A DNA stretch of 35,279 nucleotides from Bdellovibrionales bacterium (GTDB taxonomy: Bacteria > Bdellovibrionota > Bdellovibrionia > Bdellovibrionales > JAKFYE01): NCBI GenBank assembly GCA_021731045.1, contig JAKFYE010000029.1, forward strand, positions 1-35,279, written 5' to 3'. Positions 15,117 through 23,470 of the stretch are shown in pieces. The position numbers were made by a program, and so were the translations under genes. Below the pieces are notes generated by a model that was not told the DNA's origin, did not search any database, and was given only the letters and a program-made list of their open reading frames with translations. How positions within the stretch are numbered: the stretch's first letter is position 1; every line of letters starts with the position of its first letter.

Positions 15117-17193
15117 ATAAGTATTGGAAGCCAAATCCAAGACTTTCACCGGTGTATCGAAGTCCTATGGACGATGACCAACTCAGTCCATACATGAGTG
15201 ACAACGAGAATTCGTTGTCGAAAGCTTCATCTTGGCGCCATTTAATTTCTGCATCTGTAAAAAGAGAACTCGTCCATTGGATTTTTTTTTCAAGATCGAG
15301 GCGCAGTTTTCCTTTATGATCTATAAGTAGATTTGTCTGAATTAATAACGGTAAAAGGTAACCAATTCCAATTTCGCCGCGGTAATCTTGATCAACCGAA
15401 GAGACGCCCAAAATAAAGTTGAGATAATTGTTATGCCATCGGCGATAAAACATGTCGCCCTCGCCCTTCCACTCTTCATCCTTTTTGGATTCTCCTCGAA
15501 TTTCAAACTCATTCCAAGTCTGAGATATTTTGTATTGTCCTTCAAAAGCATTGGTCGCAACCTTTAAACTGCCAGTTTGGTACCAGTGATCTTTTTTATG
15601 ATGATCGAGATGTTCTAGATGCTGCATTTCGAGACTTGGCTTAAAGCTGGTATACCGAACCACTCGCGCCATACCGGTTTCCATATGATAAAGATTATGA
15701 CAGTGAAGCATCCATTGACCGGGTTCATTTGCATAAAATTCAATTGTTCGACGGCCCATCGGAGGAACATCAACCGTGTGTTTGAGCGGAGAGTAGTCTT
15801 CGTTTTTATTTAATACTCTAAAAAAATGCCCGTGCAGATGCATCGGATGATGCATCATCGTTGAATTTTCAAATACAAAACGGACAACGTCACCCTCTTT
15901 GATATCAATATAGCGATCTTCAAAAATGGCTTTATCATTAATGCTCCAAGTATAGCGTTCCATATTTCCACTGAGAGTCAGCTTAAGCTCCATCACATTT
16001 TTATCTTTTGGTAGGGTTGTGGAATTTTGAGCTTTTAAATCTTCAACCGTAAGCGTCTCGATTACAGAACTATGAACATTCTGCGCGACGACGCCCATCT
16101 GGCTGTGATCTATTTTGTTGTGATTCATTTTACTATGATCCATTTTTGAGTGGTCCATATTTGCGTGAGCCGCATGATCACCATGATTCATAGATGCGTA
16201 AAGGTCTGGAGGCTGCTTGTCGGCGGCTGAAACTTTTACCCCTCCACCAATCCAAGTCGATGCATAACCCGTTACATCCTGGACCGTTGCACGCAACTCA
16301 TAATTTTTATTTTCAGGAACAGTAAACAAAACATCGTAAGTTTCAGCCATTCCTATTAAGAGTTCTTTTGCTTTTACTGGCTCGACATCTGTTCCATCGG
16401 CCGAGATAACTTGTAGAGGCGTATCAGCTAAGGACACGTAAAAATAGCTTGAAGAGGCTGAATTAATAATGCGAAGTCGAATTTTTTCGCCGGCGTGTGC
16501 GCTAACAAGCTGGGAGTCTTTTTTTCCGTTAATTAAAAATGCGTCGTACCCGATGTCTGAGAGATCCATTCCGCCCATACGCGACCATTCGTTTTGAAAA
16601 TAAGTTTTAAGTCCACCGACTTGAAGGGCTCCCAAAATAGATCTCAAAGATTTTTTTTTGTACAAATAGTAGTCACCGTCTTTTCTTAAATTTCTCATAA
16701 TCTGGTCGGCGTTTTCATCCGACCAATCACTTAAAACCACTACAGCTTCTCTATCGGCTTTAATTAATTCTTTCTTTGGATGAATAACGATGGGGCCATA
16801 GACACCCTTTTGCTCCTGAAGCATTGTGTGGGAATGGTACCAGTATGTGCCATGCTGGCGAATTTTAAAACGAAACGTGCGAGACGCACCCGGAAAAATC
16901 GGCGGAGTATTGACGTAGGCCACACCGTCTTCTTCGGGCGGTAAAAGAATACCATGCCAGTGAAGTGAGACTTCACCTTTTTCTAATTTGTTCGTCACCA
17001 CAATTTCAGCATCATCTCCTTCAGTGAATTCTAATGTCGGCGCGGGCAGACGTCCATTCACCGTCAGGGCAAAATCGACTTCTTGCCCTGTGATATTTAT
17101 TTTTTGGTTCGCAATACTGAGTTCATAGCGAACCGTTTTTGCCTGAGCATGGATAGAGAAGAATAGACTAAAAACAATCAGTAGCGCCTTCAT
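15112..17193 (-). CDS. CopA-type multicopper oxidase fused to a CopB-like outer-membrane barrel
   Basis: The ATG at 17193 is chosen: it gives a clean signal peptide (MKALLIVFSLFFSIHAQA) and has GAGAG upstream. The 693-residue product has all four copper motifs: HWHG (about 78-81), HSH (120-122), HHPMHLHGH (448-456) and HCHNLYHMETGM (497-508). A Met/His linker at about 335-366 repeats MDHSKM-like units, as in CopA. After the oxidase, residues about 533-693 change to alternating strands ending in phenylalanine (YLLPLLIQTNLLID, GLRYTGESLGFGFQYLF), which resemble the CopB outer-membrane barrel. Role: periplasmic Cu(I) oxidation and copper tolerance. The fused barrel would tether it to the outer membrane. 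Confidence 0.88.
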   Translation of the reverse strand: MKALLIVFSLFFSIHAQAKTVRYELSIANQKINITGQEVDFALTVNGRLPAPTLEFTEGDDAEIVVTNKLEKGEVSLHWHGILLPPEEDGVAYVNTPPIFPGASRTFRFKIRQHGTYWYHSHTMLQEQKGVYGPIVIHPKKELIKADREAVVVLSDWSDENADQIMRNLRKDGDYYLYKKKSLRSILGALQVGGLKTYFQNEWSRMGGMDLSDIGYDAFLINGKKDSQLVSAHAGEKIRLRIINSASSSYFYVSLADTPLQVISADGTDVEPVKAKELLIGMAETYDVLFTVPENKNYELRATVQDVTGYASTWIGGGVKVSAADKQPPDLYASMNHGDHAAHANMDHSKMDHSKMNHNKIDHSQMGVVAQNVHSSVIETLTVEDLKAQNSTTLPKDKNVMELKLTLSGNMERYTWSINDKAIFEDRYIDIKEGDVVRFVFENSTMMHHPMHLHGHFFRVLNKNEDYSPLKHTVDVPPMGRRTIEFYANEPGQWMLHCHNLYHMETGMARVVRYTSFKPSLEMQHLEHLDHHKKDHWYQTGSLKVATNAFEGQYKISQTWNEFEIRGESKKDEEWKGEGDMFYRRWHNNYLNFILGVSSVDQDYRGEIGIGYLLPLLIQTNLLIDHKGKLRLDLEKKIQWTSSLFTDAEIKWRQDEAFDNEFSLSLMYGLSWSSSIGLRYTGESLGFGFQYLF

Positions 17194-17312
17194 ATACACT
17201 CTCACTAGATGCCTTCAAAGACATTAAGACAAGTTAATAAATGGCAACTCGGTTCACAATTAGACTTACCTTTGACACTTTTAAATACACCTGCAAACTG
17301 CTAAATTCATAT

Positions 17313-17331
17313 AAAGGTGTGTCATACCTTT
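17313..17331. promoter_or_regulatory. 19-bp dyad between LysR and oxidase genes
   Basis: AAAGGTGTGTCATACCTTT is a dyad with one G-T wobble. It lies 28 bases behind the LysR stop and about 120 bases before the oxidase start, both on the minus strand. It could end LysR transcription or be a binding site for oxidase control. Confidence 0.4.
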
Positions 17332-17358
17332 GCCTGTTGTGTCGAAAAAGGAGACGTG

Positions 17359-18273
17359 TTACTTCAGATGGTACTGCAGAAGATCTTTGAATTGTAAAAA
17401 AGCAGATTGCTTTATGAAATCGTTTTTTACCGTTAAATAAAGTGGTTTGCGTACGACTCTCCATGAAGGCACTGTCAATTTACGCAAGACTTTAGCTTCG
17501 ATGAGAGAATCAGTAATAATATGCGGCAAAAACCCGAGTTGATCTGTTAGCTTCACAATTTCAACTGCCGCCGCCGCCGTGGCGGTTTCGTCTCCTCGCA
17601 ATCGTTTTCGAATACTTAAGGGGCAACCGTCATCTCCAAAACGAATGCCCTCATCGGACCAATAGACAGGGTAAACAAAAGGATATTTTAAAATACGCTC
17701 AAGGGTTGGCTTTTTAGCAACAGGATGATCCCACCGACAGCACAAATCCCAATTCACGTGGCCGACTTCAATGGACGTCCATGTTCTCGGCCAATCAATA
17801 GGATCCATATGAACGCAGAGTTGAAATCCATTGCGTAAGCCCACTTGAACAAATTGATTTGGCGGTAAATCAATAAATCGAAATCGCGTCGGAATAGATT
17901 TTAATGTTCGATATTGAGGAACTATCTTTGGTAATAAATGCGTCGATACAAATGACGATGAGGCAAAGTGCATGACATTTTCTTTTGATTCTTTCTTAAG
18001 CTCTCCCTGAATACGCTGATGAAGATCTTGCATACCTTCAAGATAAGGCAAAATATCTGCCGCCTCTGCGGTGCACTCAATTCCGTAAACAGATCGGTTT
18101 AAAAGATTAATCCCTAATTTAACTTCTAAATTTTTTATGGTCTTCGAAATTTGTCCCGGAGTTGTACCAAGCTTTCTTGCTAAATCTCGGATGGATTTGG
18201 TTCTGGTTAGCTCTAGAAGAATCTGCATGTCCCGAAAGCGAATATCGTAAATCGGGTTATTGAATGTATCCAT
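17359..18273 (-). CDS. LysR-family transcriptional regulator
   Basis: A 304-residue regulator. The winged helix at about 15-73 contains ELTRTKSIRDLARKLGTTPG and QISKTIKNLEVKLGINLLNR. The rest is the two-lobed periplasmic-binding-protein-like effector domain, without obvious cofactor clues. It is encoded upstream of the oxidase on the same strand and divergent from the Tat-exported protein and PLP enzyme, so either may be its target. GAAACACCTGTTTC at 18278-18291, just before its start, is a possible autoregulatory site. Confidence 0.92.
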   Translation of the reverse strand: MDTFNNPIYDIRFRDMQILLELTRTKSIRDLARKLGTTPGQISKTIKNLEVKLGINLLNRSVYGIECTAEAADILPYLEGMQDLHQRIQGELKKESKENVMHFASSSFVSTHLLPKIVPQYRTLKSIPTRFRFIDLPPNQFVQVGLRNGFQLCVHMDPIDWPRTWTSIEVGHVNWDLCCRWDHPVAKKPTLERILKYPFVYPVYWSDEGIRFGDDGCPLSIRKRLRGDETATAAAAVEIVKLTDQLGFLPHIITDSLIEAKVLRKLTVPSWRVVRKPLYLTVKNDFIKQSAFLQFKDLLQYHLK

Positions 18274-18277
18274 ATTT

Positions 18278-18291
18278 GAAACACCTGTTTC
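18278..18291. promoter_or_regulatory. Dyad in the LysR/Tat-protein divergent region
   Basis: GAAAC-acct-GTTTC, a perfect 5-bp-arm dyad directly upstream of the LysR ATG. It is a candidate operator for LysR autoregulation and control of the divergent gene. Short, so uncertain. Confidence 0.3.
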
Positions 18292-18372
18292 CTTTTATTT
18301 TATGGAGGTTTAGCAGAGGGTTGATTATATGTCTAGAGAACAGCGCCCATTACGGTCGCATAAGGAGGAAAA

Positions 18373-18750
18373 ATGAATAGACGTACCCTTTTACAGACAA
18401 CTGCTATAACGACTCTCGGCCTCATTATGAGCTCGGCCCCCAAATCCTTTGCGACAGAACCAGAGTTGGAGGCGCAAGAGCTACAATTAACTGGGCTTAT
18501 TACAAACAATCACGGTCATGTTTTTACAACCCTTACACTCACTCAAACTATTTTAATTCTTCAACAAATTCATAAAGATTCAGAAAAGCCTTCGCTTGTG
18601 AGTATCAAGGGAACAAGTGGTCATGATCATATTCTAGAACTCACAACTTCTCTTTTGCTTGAACTTTTAACCCTAGGGCAAATCGAAACCGTAACACAGC
18701 CTGGTGCCAATCATACCCATCCTGTCATGTTACAACTTGCGGAAATTTAA
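18373..18750 (+). CDS. Tat-exported histidine-rich protein of unknown function
   Basis: A 125-residue protein with an N-terminal twin-arginine-type signal (NRRTLLQTTAITTLGLIMSS, cut near residue 28). The mature part has three histidine clusters in a set order: NNHGHVF, SGHDHILEL and NHTHPVML. This NHGH...HxH...HTH pattern occurs in a widespread family of secreted bacterial proteins with no assigned role. Metal binding is a reasonable guess. TAAGGAGGAAAA gives a very strong ribosome site. It is followed after 12 bases by a PLP enzyme and is divergent from LysR. Confidence 0.75.
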   Translation: MNRRTLLQTTAITTLGLIMSSAPKSFATEPELEAQELQLTGLITNNHGHVFTTLTLTQTILILQQIHKDSEKPSLVSIKGTSGHDHILELTTSLLLELLTLGQIETVTQPGANHTHPVMLQLAEI

Positions 18751-18762
18751 ACGGAAGTCACT

Positions 18763-19593
18763 ATGCTCTCGATTCAAGGTATCACATTAGATCCAACATT
18801 TAAAACTCAGCTCTCGCCACCCGTGCAGCTTTCTATCTTGTCCAATAAAAACAAAAAAATTTTTGTTGCCCGTGAAGATTTGCTTCCGGGCGGGACAAAA
18901 CAGAGAGCCGCCGCACATTATGTACGATTAATGAACAATGAGGGTTATGATCATTTTGTTTACTCAAGCCCCTTCTGTGGTTTTGCACAAGTTGCGCTCT
19001 CATATGTGTGTCGAATTTTGAACCTTAATTGTACAATTGTAGCCGAACGAGATCCTAATCCTAAAAATAGAATCGGAAAACACACCTACACCCGATTAGC
19101 AGAGTCATATGGAGCTCAAATTGTGCTAGCTAAGGATTTGTCTACGGCCGAACTCATTTCGCGACGCTTGTGTACTGTTAATAAAAGATACCTGAGAGTT
19201 CCGTTAGGTTTTGATTGTCCCGAATATAAAGCTTTTTTGAAAGTGGAGTTGATACAACAATGGAATGCGATTCTTTCTGTTTTACCTCGAAAGCCAAAAG
19301 CTTTGTGGCTTCCGGTCGGAAGTGGCACCTTAGCTCAAACGTTCTCCGATTTTGTAAAGTTCGAGACAAGACTTCATTGCGTAAATGTTCACGTGTTACC
19401 TCAAAATGATAAACGTATTCAAGACGTACGAGATAATCCACATATTACTTTGTTTTCTTCTCCGCAACCTTTCGCTGAAGCTACGACCGACTTACCAAGT
19501 ATTCCTTCAAATGTATTTTACGATGCAAAACTTTGGCATTTTATTAAGCAACATGCCGAAAGCGGTGATGTCTGGTGGAATGTCGGTCGGTAA
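18763..19593 (+). CDS. Fold-type II PLP-dependent enzyme-like protein
   Basis: A 276-residue protein resembling the tryptophan synthase beta/D-cysteine desulfhydrase group. The probable PLP lysine is Lys46 in VAREDLLPGGTKQRAAA, matching the DDL...GGNKxR motif of ACC deaminase-like enzymes with Thr in place of Asn. A phosphate-binding loop is seen in LWLPVGSGTLAQT, and RVPLGFDCPEYKAF lies before it. It ends WWNVGR, near the usual C-terminus. It is somewhat short for the group (300-330). It probably forms an operon with the Tat protein. The substrate is unknown. Confidence 0.7.
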   Translation: MLSIQGITLDPTFKTQLSPPVQLSILSNKNKKIFVAREDLLPGGTKQRAAAHYVRLMNNEGYDHFVYSSPFCGFAQVALSYVCRILNLNCTIVAERDPNPKNRIGKHTYTRLAESYGAQIVLAKDLSTAELISRRLCTVNKRYLRVPLGFDCPEYKAFLKVELIQQWNAILSVLPRKPKALWLPVGSGTLAQTFSDFVKFETRLHCVNVHVLPQNDKRIQDVRDNPHITLFSSPQPFAEATTDLPSIPSNVFYDAKLWHFIKQHAESGDVWWNVGR

Positions 19594-19727
19594 TTTTAAT
19601 TAGAGCGAGCCAAGATAAGAGACGCTTATCCAAAAAAGATAAATCAAAATTTCGTGCGTATGCAGAGGCTTGGCATCATGAAATTCGAGAGCACACAAAA
19701 AAACTATCAAACTCTGATTTTGAATAA
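19575..19727 (+). CDS. Possible 50-residue basic protein
   Basis: A GTG-started frame overlaps the end of the PLP enzyme gene by 19 bases and encodes a hydrophilic helix-rich product (DKRRLSKKDKSKFRAYAEAW, then EIREHTKKLSNSDFE). Its composition looks like a real protein and not like random translation. No clear ribosome site is present and no family is recognised. It could also be part of a frameshifted extension, although the enzyme ends where expected. Confidence 0.35.
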   Translation: MECRSVILIRASQDKRRLSKKDKSKFRAYAEAWHHEIREHTKKLSNSDFE

Positions 19728-19842
19728 CCATAACCATGCTCCCTATGGAGGCTTTCGACGCTACAAGACACAGGTTTTATACTGGGACCCATAGATCACA
19801 AAACAACTTCGCGTCCATGGGACTCTAGTTTTTTCTTTATCT

Positions 19843-19872
19843 CAACCTGTTTGCCAGATAGGTTGTTTTATA
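19843..19872 (+). terminator. Hairpin with T run before the DUF899 gene
   Basis: CAACCT/AGGTTG around an 11-base loop, then TTTTATAT. It probably ends transcription from the PLP operon. Because it lies only 20 bases before the DUF899 start, it could also act as an attenuator. Confidence 0.45.
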
Positions 19873-19891
19873 TATTTAAATTGGAGGCTTT

Positions 19892-20500
19892 ATGTACAAA
19901 GAACCGAAAAACGAAATTCAAAAACTTGAAACCGAAATCTTTCAACTCACGCAGAAGTTAGAAAGAATTCGTCAAGACTCCCCTCCTACGCCGGTTAAAA
20001 ACTATTCTTTTAAAGATCTGAGCGGCTCAGTTAATTTGTTAGATCTTTTTGGGGGCAAAGATGTTCTTTTTGCTATTCATAATATGGGACAAGGCTGTCG
20101 GTATTGCACGACGTGGGCCGATGGTATTAATGGCTTCTTACCTCATTTAGAAAATCAATTTTCTGTCGTTCTCCTTTCGAAAGATGCGCCGGAGCTTCAA
20201 AGACAGTTTGCGAACTCACGTGGATGGCGCTATCGAATGGCTTCACACGCGGGCACCGAGTATATGAAAGAACAAAACGTGACCCCCAACGATACGAACT
20301 CACCCGGCATAGTCTGTTATACGCGTAAAGGTGATCAAATTTTTAAAAAGAATTCGAGCGTCTTTGGCCCCGGAGATCAATTTTGTTCTCTTTGGAATAT
20401 TTTAAGCTTAGCGGGATTTAATTCTGAAACTTGGACACCTCAATATAACTACTGGCAACGCCCTTCTAAAATGGATGATGGCGGTCAAAATTTGAATTAA
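19892..20500 (+). CDS. DUF899-family thioredoxin-like protein
   Basis: A 202-residue protein of the DUF899 group. The first 30 residues form a coiled-coil-like helix. The core has a thioredoxin-like fold with GQGCRYCTTWADGINGFLPH, where C-R-Y-C stands at the active-site position. VVLLSKDAPELQRQFANSRG and FGPGDQFCSLWNILSLAG follow, as in the family. The biological reaction is not established. GGAGG before ATG is a good ribosome site. The VOC gene follows by 15 bases and is probably cotranscribed. Confidence 0.88.
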   Translation: MYKEPKNEIQKLETEIFQLTQKLERIRQDSPPTPVKNYSFKDLSGSVNLLDLFGGKDVLFAIHNMGQGCRYCTTWADGINGFLPHLENQFSVVLLSKDAPELQRQFANSRGWRYRMASHAGTEYMKEQNVTPNDTNSPGIVCYTRKGDQIFKKNSSVFGPGDQFCSLWNILSLAGFNSETWTPQYNYWQRPSKMDDGGQNLN

Positions 20501-20515
20501 CGAAAGGACATTTGT

Positions 20516-20902
20516 ATGATCGATCACACAGGCCTCAATGTAAGTAATCCTCAAAAGAGCCGACACTTTTATGAAAAAGCGTTGGCCCCGCTCGGCTACA
20601 AAGTCATGGTGGAAATTCCTAAGGAATACACCGACGGCAAAGTCGTATTGGGTTACGGCGTTCCGCCTAAACCTGATTTTTGGATGGCGGAAGGCTCCCC
20701 ACAAAAACCACACATTCACATTAGCTTTCGTGCCGACACTCGCAAACAGGTCGATGAATTTTATAAAGCGGCGATGGAAGCCGGAGGCAAAGACAACGGC
20801 GCTCCTGGGCCCCGACCTCATTACCACGAAAACTATTATGGCGCGTTTGTGTTTGATCCGGATGGGCATAATATCGAAGCCGTTTGTCACGACCCCCAAT
20901 AA
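20516..20902 (+). CDS. VOC/glyoxalase-fold protein
   Basis: A 128-residue single-domain VOC protein. HTGLNVSNPQKSRHFYEKAL opens the first beta-alpha unit and HIHISFRADTRKQVDEFYKA the second half. YYGAFVFDPDGHNIEAVCH carries the final metal-ligand glutamate. Histidines at residues 4 and about 65 and Glu at about 122 would form the metal site of a dimer. Such proteins often act in detoxification or antibiotic resistance. AAAGGA precedes the ATG. It is downstream of DUF899 in the same direction. Confidence 0.85.
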   Translation: MIDHTGLNVSNPQKSRHFYEKALAPLGYKVMVEIPKEYTDGKVVLGYGVPPKPDFWMAEGSPQKPHIHISFRADTRKQVDEFYKAAMEAGGKDNGAPGPRPHYHENYYGAFVFDPDGHNIEAVCHDPQ

Positions 20903-21025
20903 GATTCTTTTAAGGGTGACTCAAATGAATATGTGGGGTCGCCTAAAACCTCACATTGATTTTCTATTTTCATTAAGACTTTTAAAGATTTAACAGCGTT
21001 ACGAGGAACACATCACGTACGCCCC

Positions 21026-21054
21026 TTGACATTTATTATTTTTTTCTTTATATT
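21026..21054 (+). promoter_or_regulatory. Promoter of the second ArsR-SRPBCC module
   Basis: TTGACA (21026-21031), 17 bases of mostly T, and TATATT (21049-21054). This is a near-consensus promoter, with transcription starting near 21061. Confidence 0.65.
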
Positions 21055-21069
21055 TAACTAATTAGTTAA
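21054..21069. promoter_or_regulatory. ArsR operator of the second module
   Basis: TTAACTAATTAGTTAA is a perfect 16-bp palindrome abutting the -10 box and covering the probable transcription start. It shares the TTAACYA...TRGTTAA plan with the dyads at 8909 and 8948. Confidence 0.65.
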
Positions 21070-21087
21070 TTAACCGATAGGTATAGT

Positions 21088-21453
21088 ATGCAAGATAATT
21101 TGAGTCTCACATTTGCAGCACTCGCCGACCCCACTCGAAGGGCCATGCTTGCACGCCTTTCTAAAGGAACGGCGAATGTTTCGGATCTTGCGAAGCCCTT
21201 TTTAAAAGATATGAGTCTGCCTGCCGTCACGAAACACCTTAAGGTCTTAGAAAAAGCTGGCCTTATTACTAAAACAAAAGAAGCCCAATGGCGTCCTTGC
21301 CAACTTAACGGAGTCCCCTTGAAAGACGTTTCTAATTGGATGGAACAATATCGCGTCTTTTGGGAAGAAAGTTTTGATCGCCTTGAGCAGTATTTAAAAA
21401 CTGTCACTTCAAAAAAGAAAGCGAAAGGAAAAACCCATGGCCGCAAAAAATAA
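21088..21453 (+). CDS. ArsR-family regulator of the SRPBCC-partner type, second copy
   Basis: A 121-residue winged-helix protein with the family text FAALADPTRRAMLARLSKG, SLPAVTKHLKVLEKAGLI and VFWEESFDRLEQYLK. It ends in a lysine-rich tail absent from the first ArsR protein. No metal-site cysteines are seen. The gene overlaps the double SRPBCC gene by 17 bases. A palindrome over its transcription start suggests autorepression. Confidence 0.92.
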   Translation: MQDNLSLTFAALADPTRRAMLARLSKGTANVSDLAKPFLKDMSLPAVTKHLKVLEKAGLITKTKEAQWRPCQLNGVPLKDVSNWMEQYRVFWEESFDRLEQYLKTVTSKKKAKGKTHGRKK

Positions 21454-22387
21454 GTCCAACAAAATTGAAATCAACCGTATTTACGATGCTCCTGTCAAAG
21501 CCGTTTGGGAAGCCTGGACAGATCCCAAGCAAGTAGCCCAATGGTGGGGCCCAAGAGGTTTTACAATTACGACGCACGCTAAAGATTTAAAGCCCGGCGG
21601 GTTTTGGTCTTATACAATGCACGGCCCAGACGGTGTTGATTATCCTAATAGGACAATATACTTCGAGGTCGAAAAGTATTCGCGTTTAGTTTACGATCAT
21701 GGAGGTAGCGAAGATCGCCCACCTTTGTTTCGCGTGGATGTGCGATTTACCGAAATTAAAGGTAAAACAAAAATGGAAATGACGATGACCTTAGCAACTC
21801 CAGAAATCGCCGAAGAAACTCGCAAGTTTATCAAAAAAGCAGGCGGCGATTCAACATGGGACAGACTGGCAGAGTACTTAACCAAAGAATCTTCAAATAG
21901 AGAAGAGTTTGTAATCAATCGTACTTTTGATGCGCCCCTGGAAGTCATGTATGAAATGTGGACAAATCCAAAACATTTTTCTCAGTGGCTCGCCCCAACC
22001 GGATTTACCATGAGTTTTAAACGAGCCGATATAAAACCTGGCGGAAGTAGTTCTTACGTGATGACCGATGGCGGGAGCGTAAAAATGTACGGTGGCGCAA
22101 AATACTTAGAAGTTTCGAAACCTCATCGTATCGTGTACACACAACAATTTTACGATGAAAATGAAAACGTGTCTCGTCATCCGATGGCTCCAACGTGGCC
22201 TGAAACTATGTTAACAACTGTCACGTTAGCCGAAGAAGGACCAAACCGAACGCGTGTCACGGTTGCTTGGGAACCCTACGAAAAAGTAAGTCCAGAAGAG
22301 CTTGCAACATTTATAAAAGCTAAAGCAGGAATGGCTCAAGGTTGGACCGGCTCATTTGATAAGCTAGAAGAGTACTTGCTTCAATAA
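21437..22387 (+). CDS. Tandem double SRPBCC/AHSA1-domain protein
   Basis: A 316-residue fusion of two AHSA1-type domains. The first begins IEINRIYDAPVKAVWEAWTD and has QWWGPRGFT. The second begins EFVINRTFDAPLEVMYEMWT and has QWLAPTGFTMSF. Each has a glycine-rich KPGG turn and a C-terminal helix with WDRLAEYLT or FDKLEEYLLQ, so both domains are complete. The two domains may form an internal pseudo-dimer. It starts inside the ArsR gene and ends at a strong hairpin. Confidence 0.9.
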   Translation: MAAKNKSNKIEINRIYDAPVKAVWEAWTDPKQVAQWWGPRGFTITTHAKDLKPGGFWSYTMHGPDGVDYPNRTIYFEVEKYSRLVYDHGGSEDRPPLFRVDVRFTEIKGKTKMEMTMTLATPEIAEETRKFIKKAGGDSTWDRLAEYLTKESSNREEFVINRTFDAPLEVMYEMWTNPKHFSQWLAPTGFTMSFKRADIKPGGSSSYVMTDGGSVKMYGGAKYLEVSKPHRIVYTQQFYDENENVSRHPMAPTWPETMLTTVTLAEEGPNRTRVTVAWEPYEKVSPEELATFIKAKAGMAQGWTGSFDKLEEYLLQ

Positions 22388-22424
22388 TTAAAAACTATCG
22401 CGCCACATTTTAGATGAGCGCCAA

Positions 22425-22457
22425 GCTTTATTTCTTAAAGTATTTAAGGAATAAAGC
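22425..22457. terminator. Bidirectional terminator
   Basis: A 14-bp stem with one G-T wobble: GCTTTATTTCTTAA pairs with TTAAGGAATAAAGC around a 5-base loop. It lies between the convergent SRPBCC and LysR genes. Confidence 0.65.
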
Positions 22458-22486
22458 CTGCCACCTTTAATAAGTATCCTAGAAAC

Positions 22487-23368
22487 TTAACAGATTTTTC
22501 TAATGACCTTTGCCAGTTGCTTAACTACATCCGTTTCTTCATATGACTTGCGTTTGACGATAAAAACATCAGCGCTACGCACTCGACAATTTGTGTGTGC
22601 AGGAGCTCGCTGGCGCTCTAATTGATATTTTTCACACATTCTACGATTGTGTTCATTCACGACAAATACCGGAAAGTATCCAGCCGCACGCCCTTGTCTA
22701 CAAAGCTCAAGTGCAGATTCCATTAATGTAACTTTGTGTAAAACTTTTCGCTGAAACGCATCTTCAGGCCAGCCATCTAAACCTCGCACTCGTGTTGGAA
22801 TACCTTGAAGCGGCGTAATCGGTATAACAAATGGTAAATCTTGTTGAGCAATGCCTTTGAATGAACCTTTTTTAATATAAACGCCCAACTCTGTCGTCGT
22901 GACTTTCAAAAAATCCAATTCTGGATCTGGTACGGGCATATAGGTAATGCCAATATCGATATCTCCCTGGGCCACATATTTTTCGACTTCGCCGGGCAAA
23001 AGTTCATGAAGCTCCAATGAATGATTATCCCATTTTAAAGTTTCTAAAAATGTTAGAAAGTAGGTCGAGAAAACTTCAAACGTTCCAATACGTACGGGCT
23101 TAGGGCCTTTGGCTTCGGAGTTGAGACTTCCTTTTAAATTTTTAATATTGTCAATGAGTGCAGGAGCCCTTTTGAGTAAAGCTTTACCTGCATCAGTTAA
23201 AATAATTCGCCGGCCATCGGCAATCCAAAGTTTGGTTTCGACTTCTTCTTCTAAAAGCTTCATAGCTTTTGATAAAGCCGGTGGGCTAACATGTAGGATC
23301 CCACTGGCTTGATTGAGGCTTCCCGTTTGGGCAATAGTTAAAAAATATTCGAGACGTCTAATATTCAT
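22487..23368 (-). CDS. LysR-family transcriptional regulator
   Basis: A 293-residue LysR protein. The HTH is at about 1-60: RRLEYFLTIAQTGSLNQASG, then VSPPALSKAMKLLEEEV. The effector domain follows with EGxFEVFSTYFL and LLPGEVEKYVAQGDIDIGIT, the usual lobe-I features. It is divergent from the secreted EWGTFT protein 102 bases away, which is its likely target by the common LysR arrangement. Confidence 0.92.
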   Translation of the reverse strand: MNIRRLEYFLTIAQTGSLNQASGILHVSPPALSKAMKLLEEEVETKLWIADGRRIILTDAGKALLKRAPALIDNIKNLKGSLNSEAKGPKPVRIGTFEVFSTYFLTFLETLKWDNHSLELHELLPGEVEKYVAQGDIDIGITYMPVPDPELDFLKVTTTELGVYIKKGSFKGIAQQDLPFVIPITPLQGIPTRVRGLDGWPEDAFQRKVLHKVTLMESALELCRQGRAAGYFPVFVVNEHNRRMCEKYQLERQRAPAHTNCRVRSADVFIVKRKSYEETDVVKQLAKVIRKIC

Positions 23369-23470
23369 AAACTTTTAGTTAACATAAATGTCATATTATT
23401 CAATTTTTTTATTTAATTATTTTCACTACAACCGATGGCTGGGTAACACATACACATGAAAGGAGGCCCT

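Noticed and set aside
16110-16180. Short tandem repeat in DNA
   Set aside because: It encodes the Met/His copper-binding linker of the oxidase, which is normal for CopA proteins.
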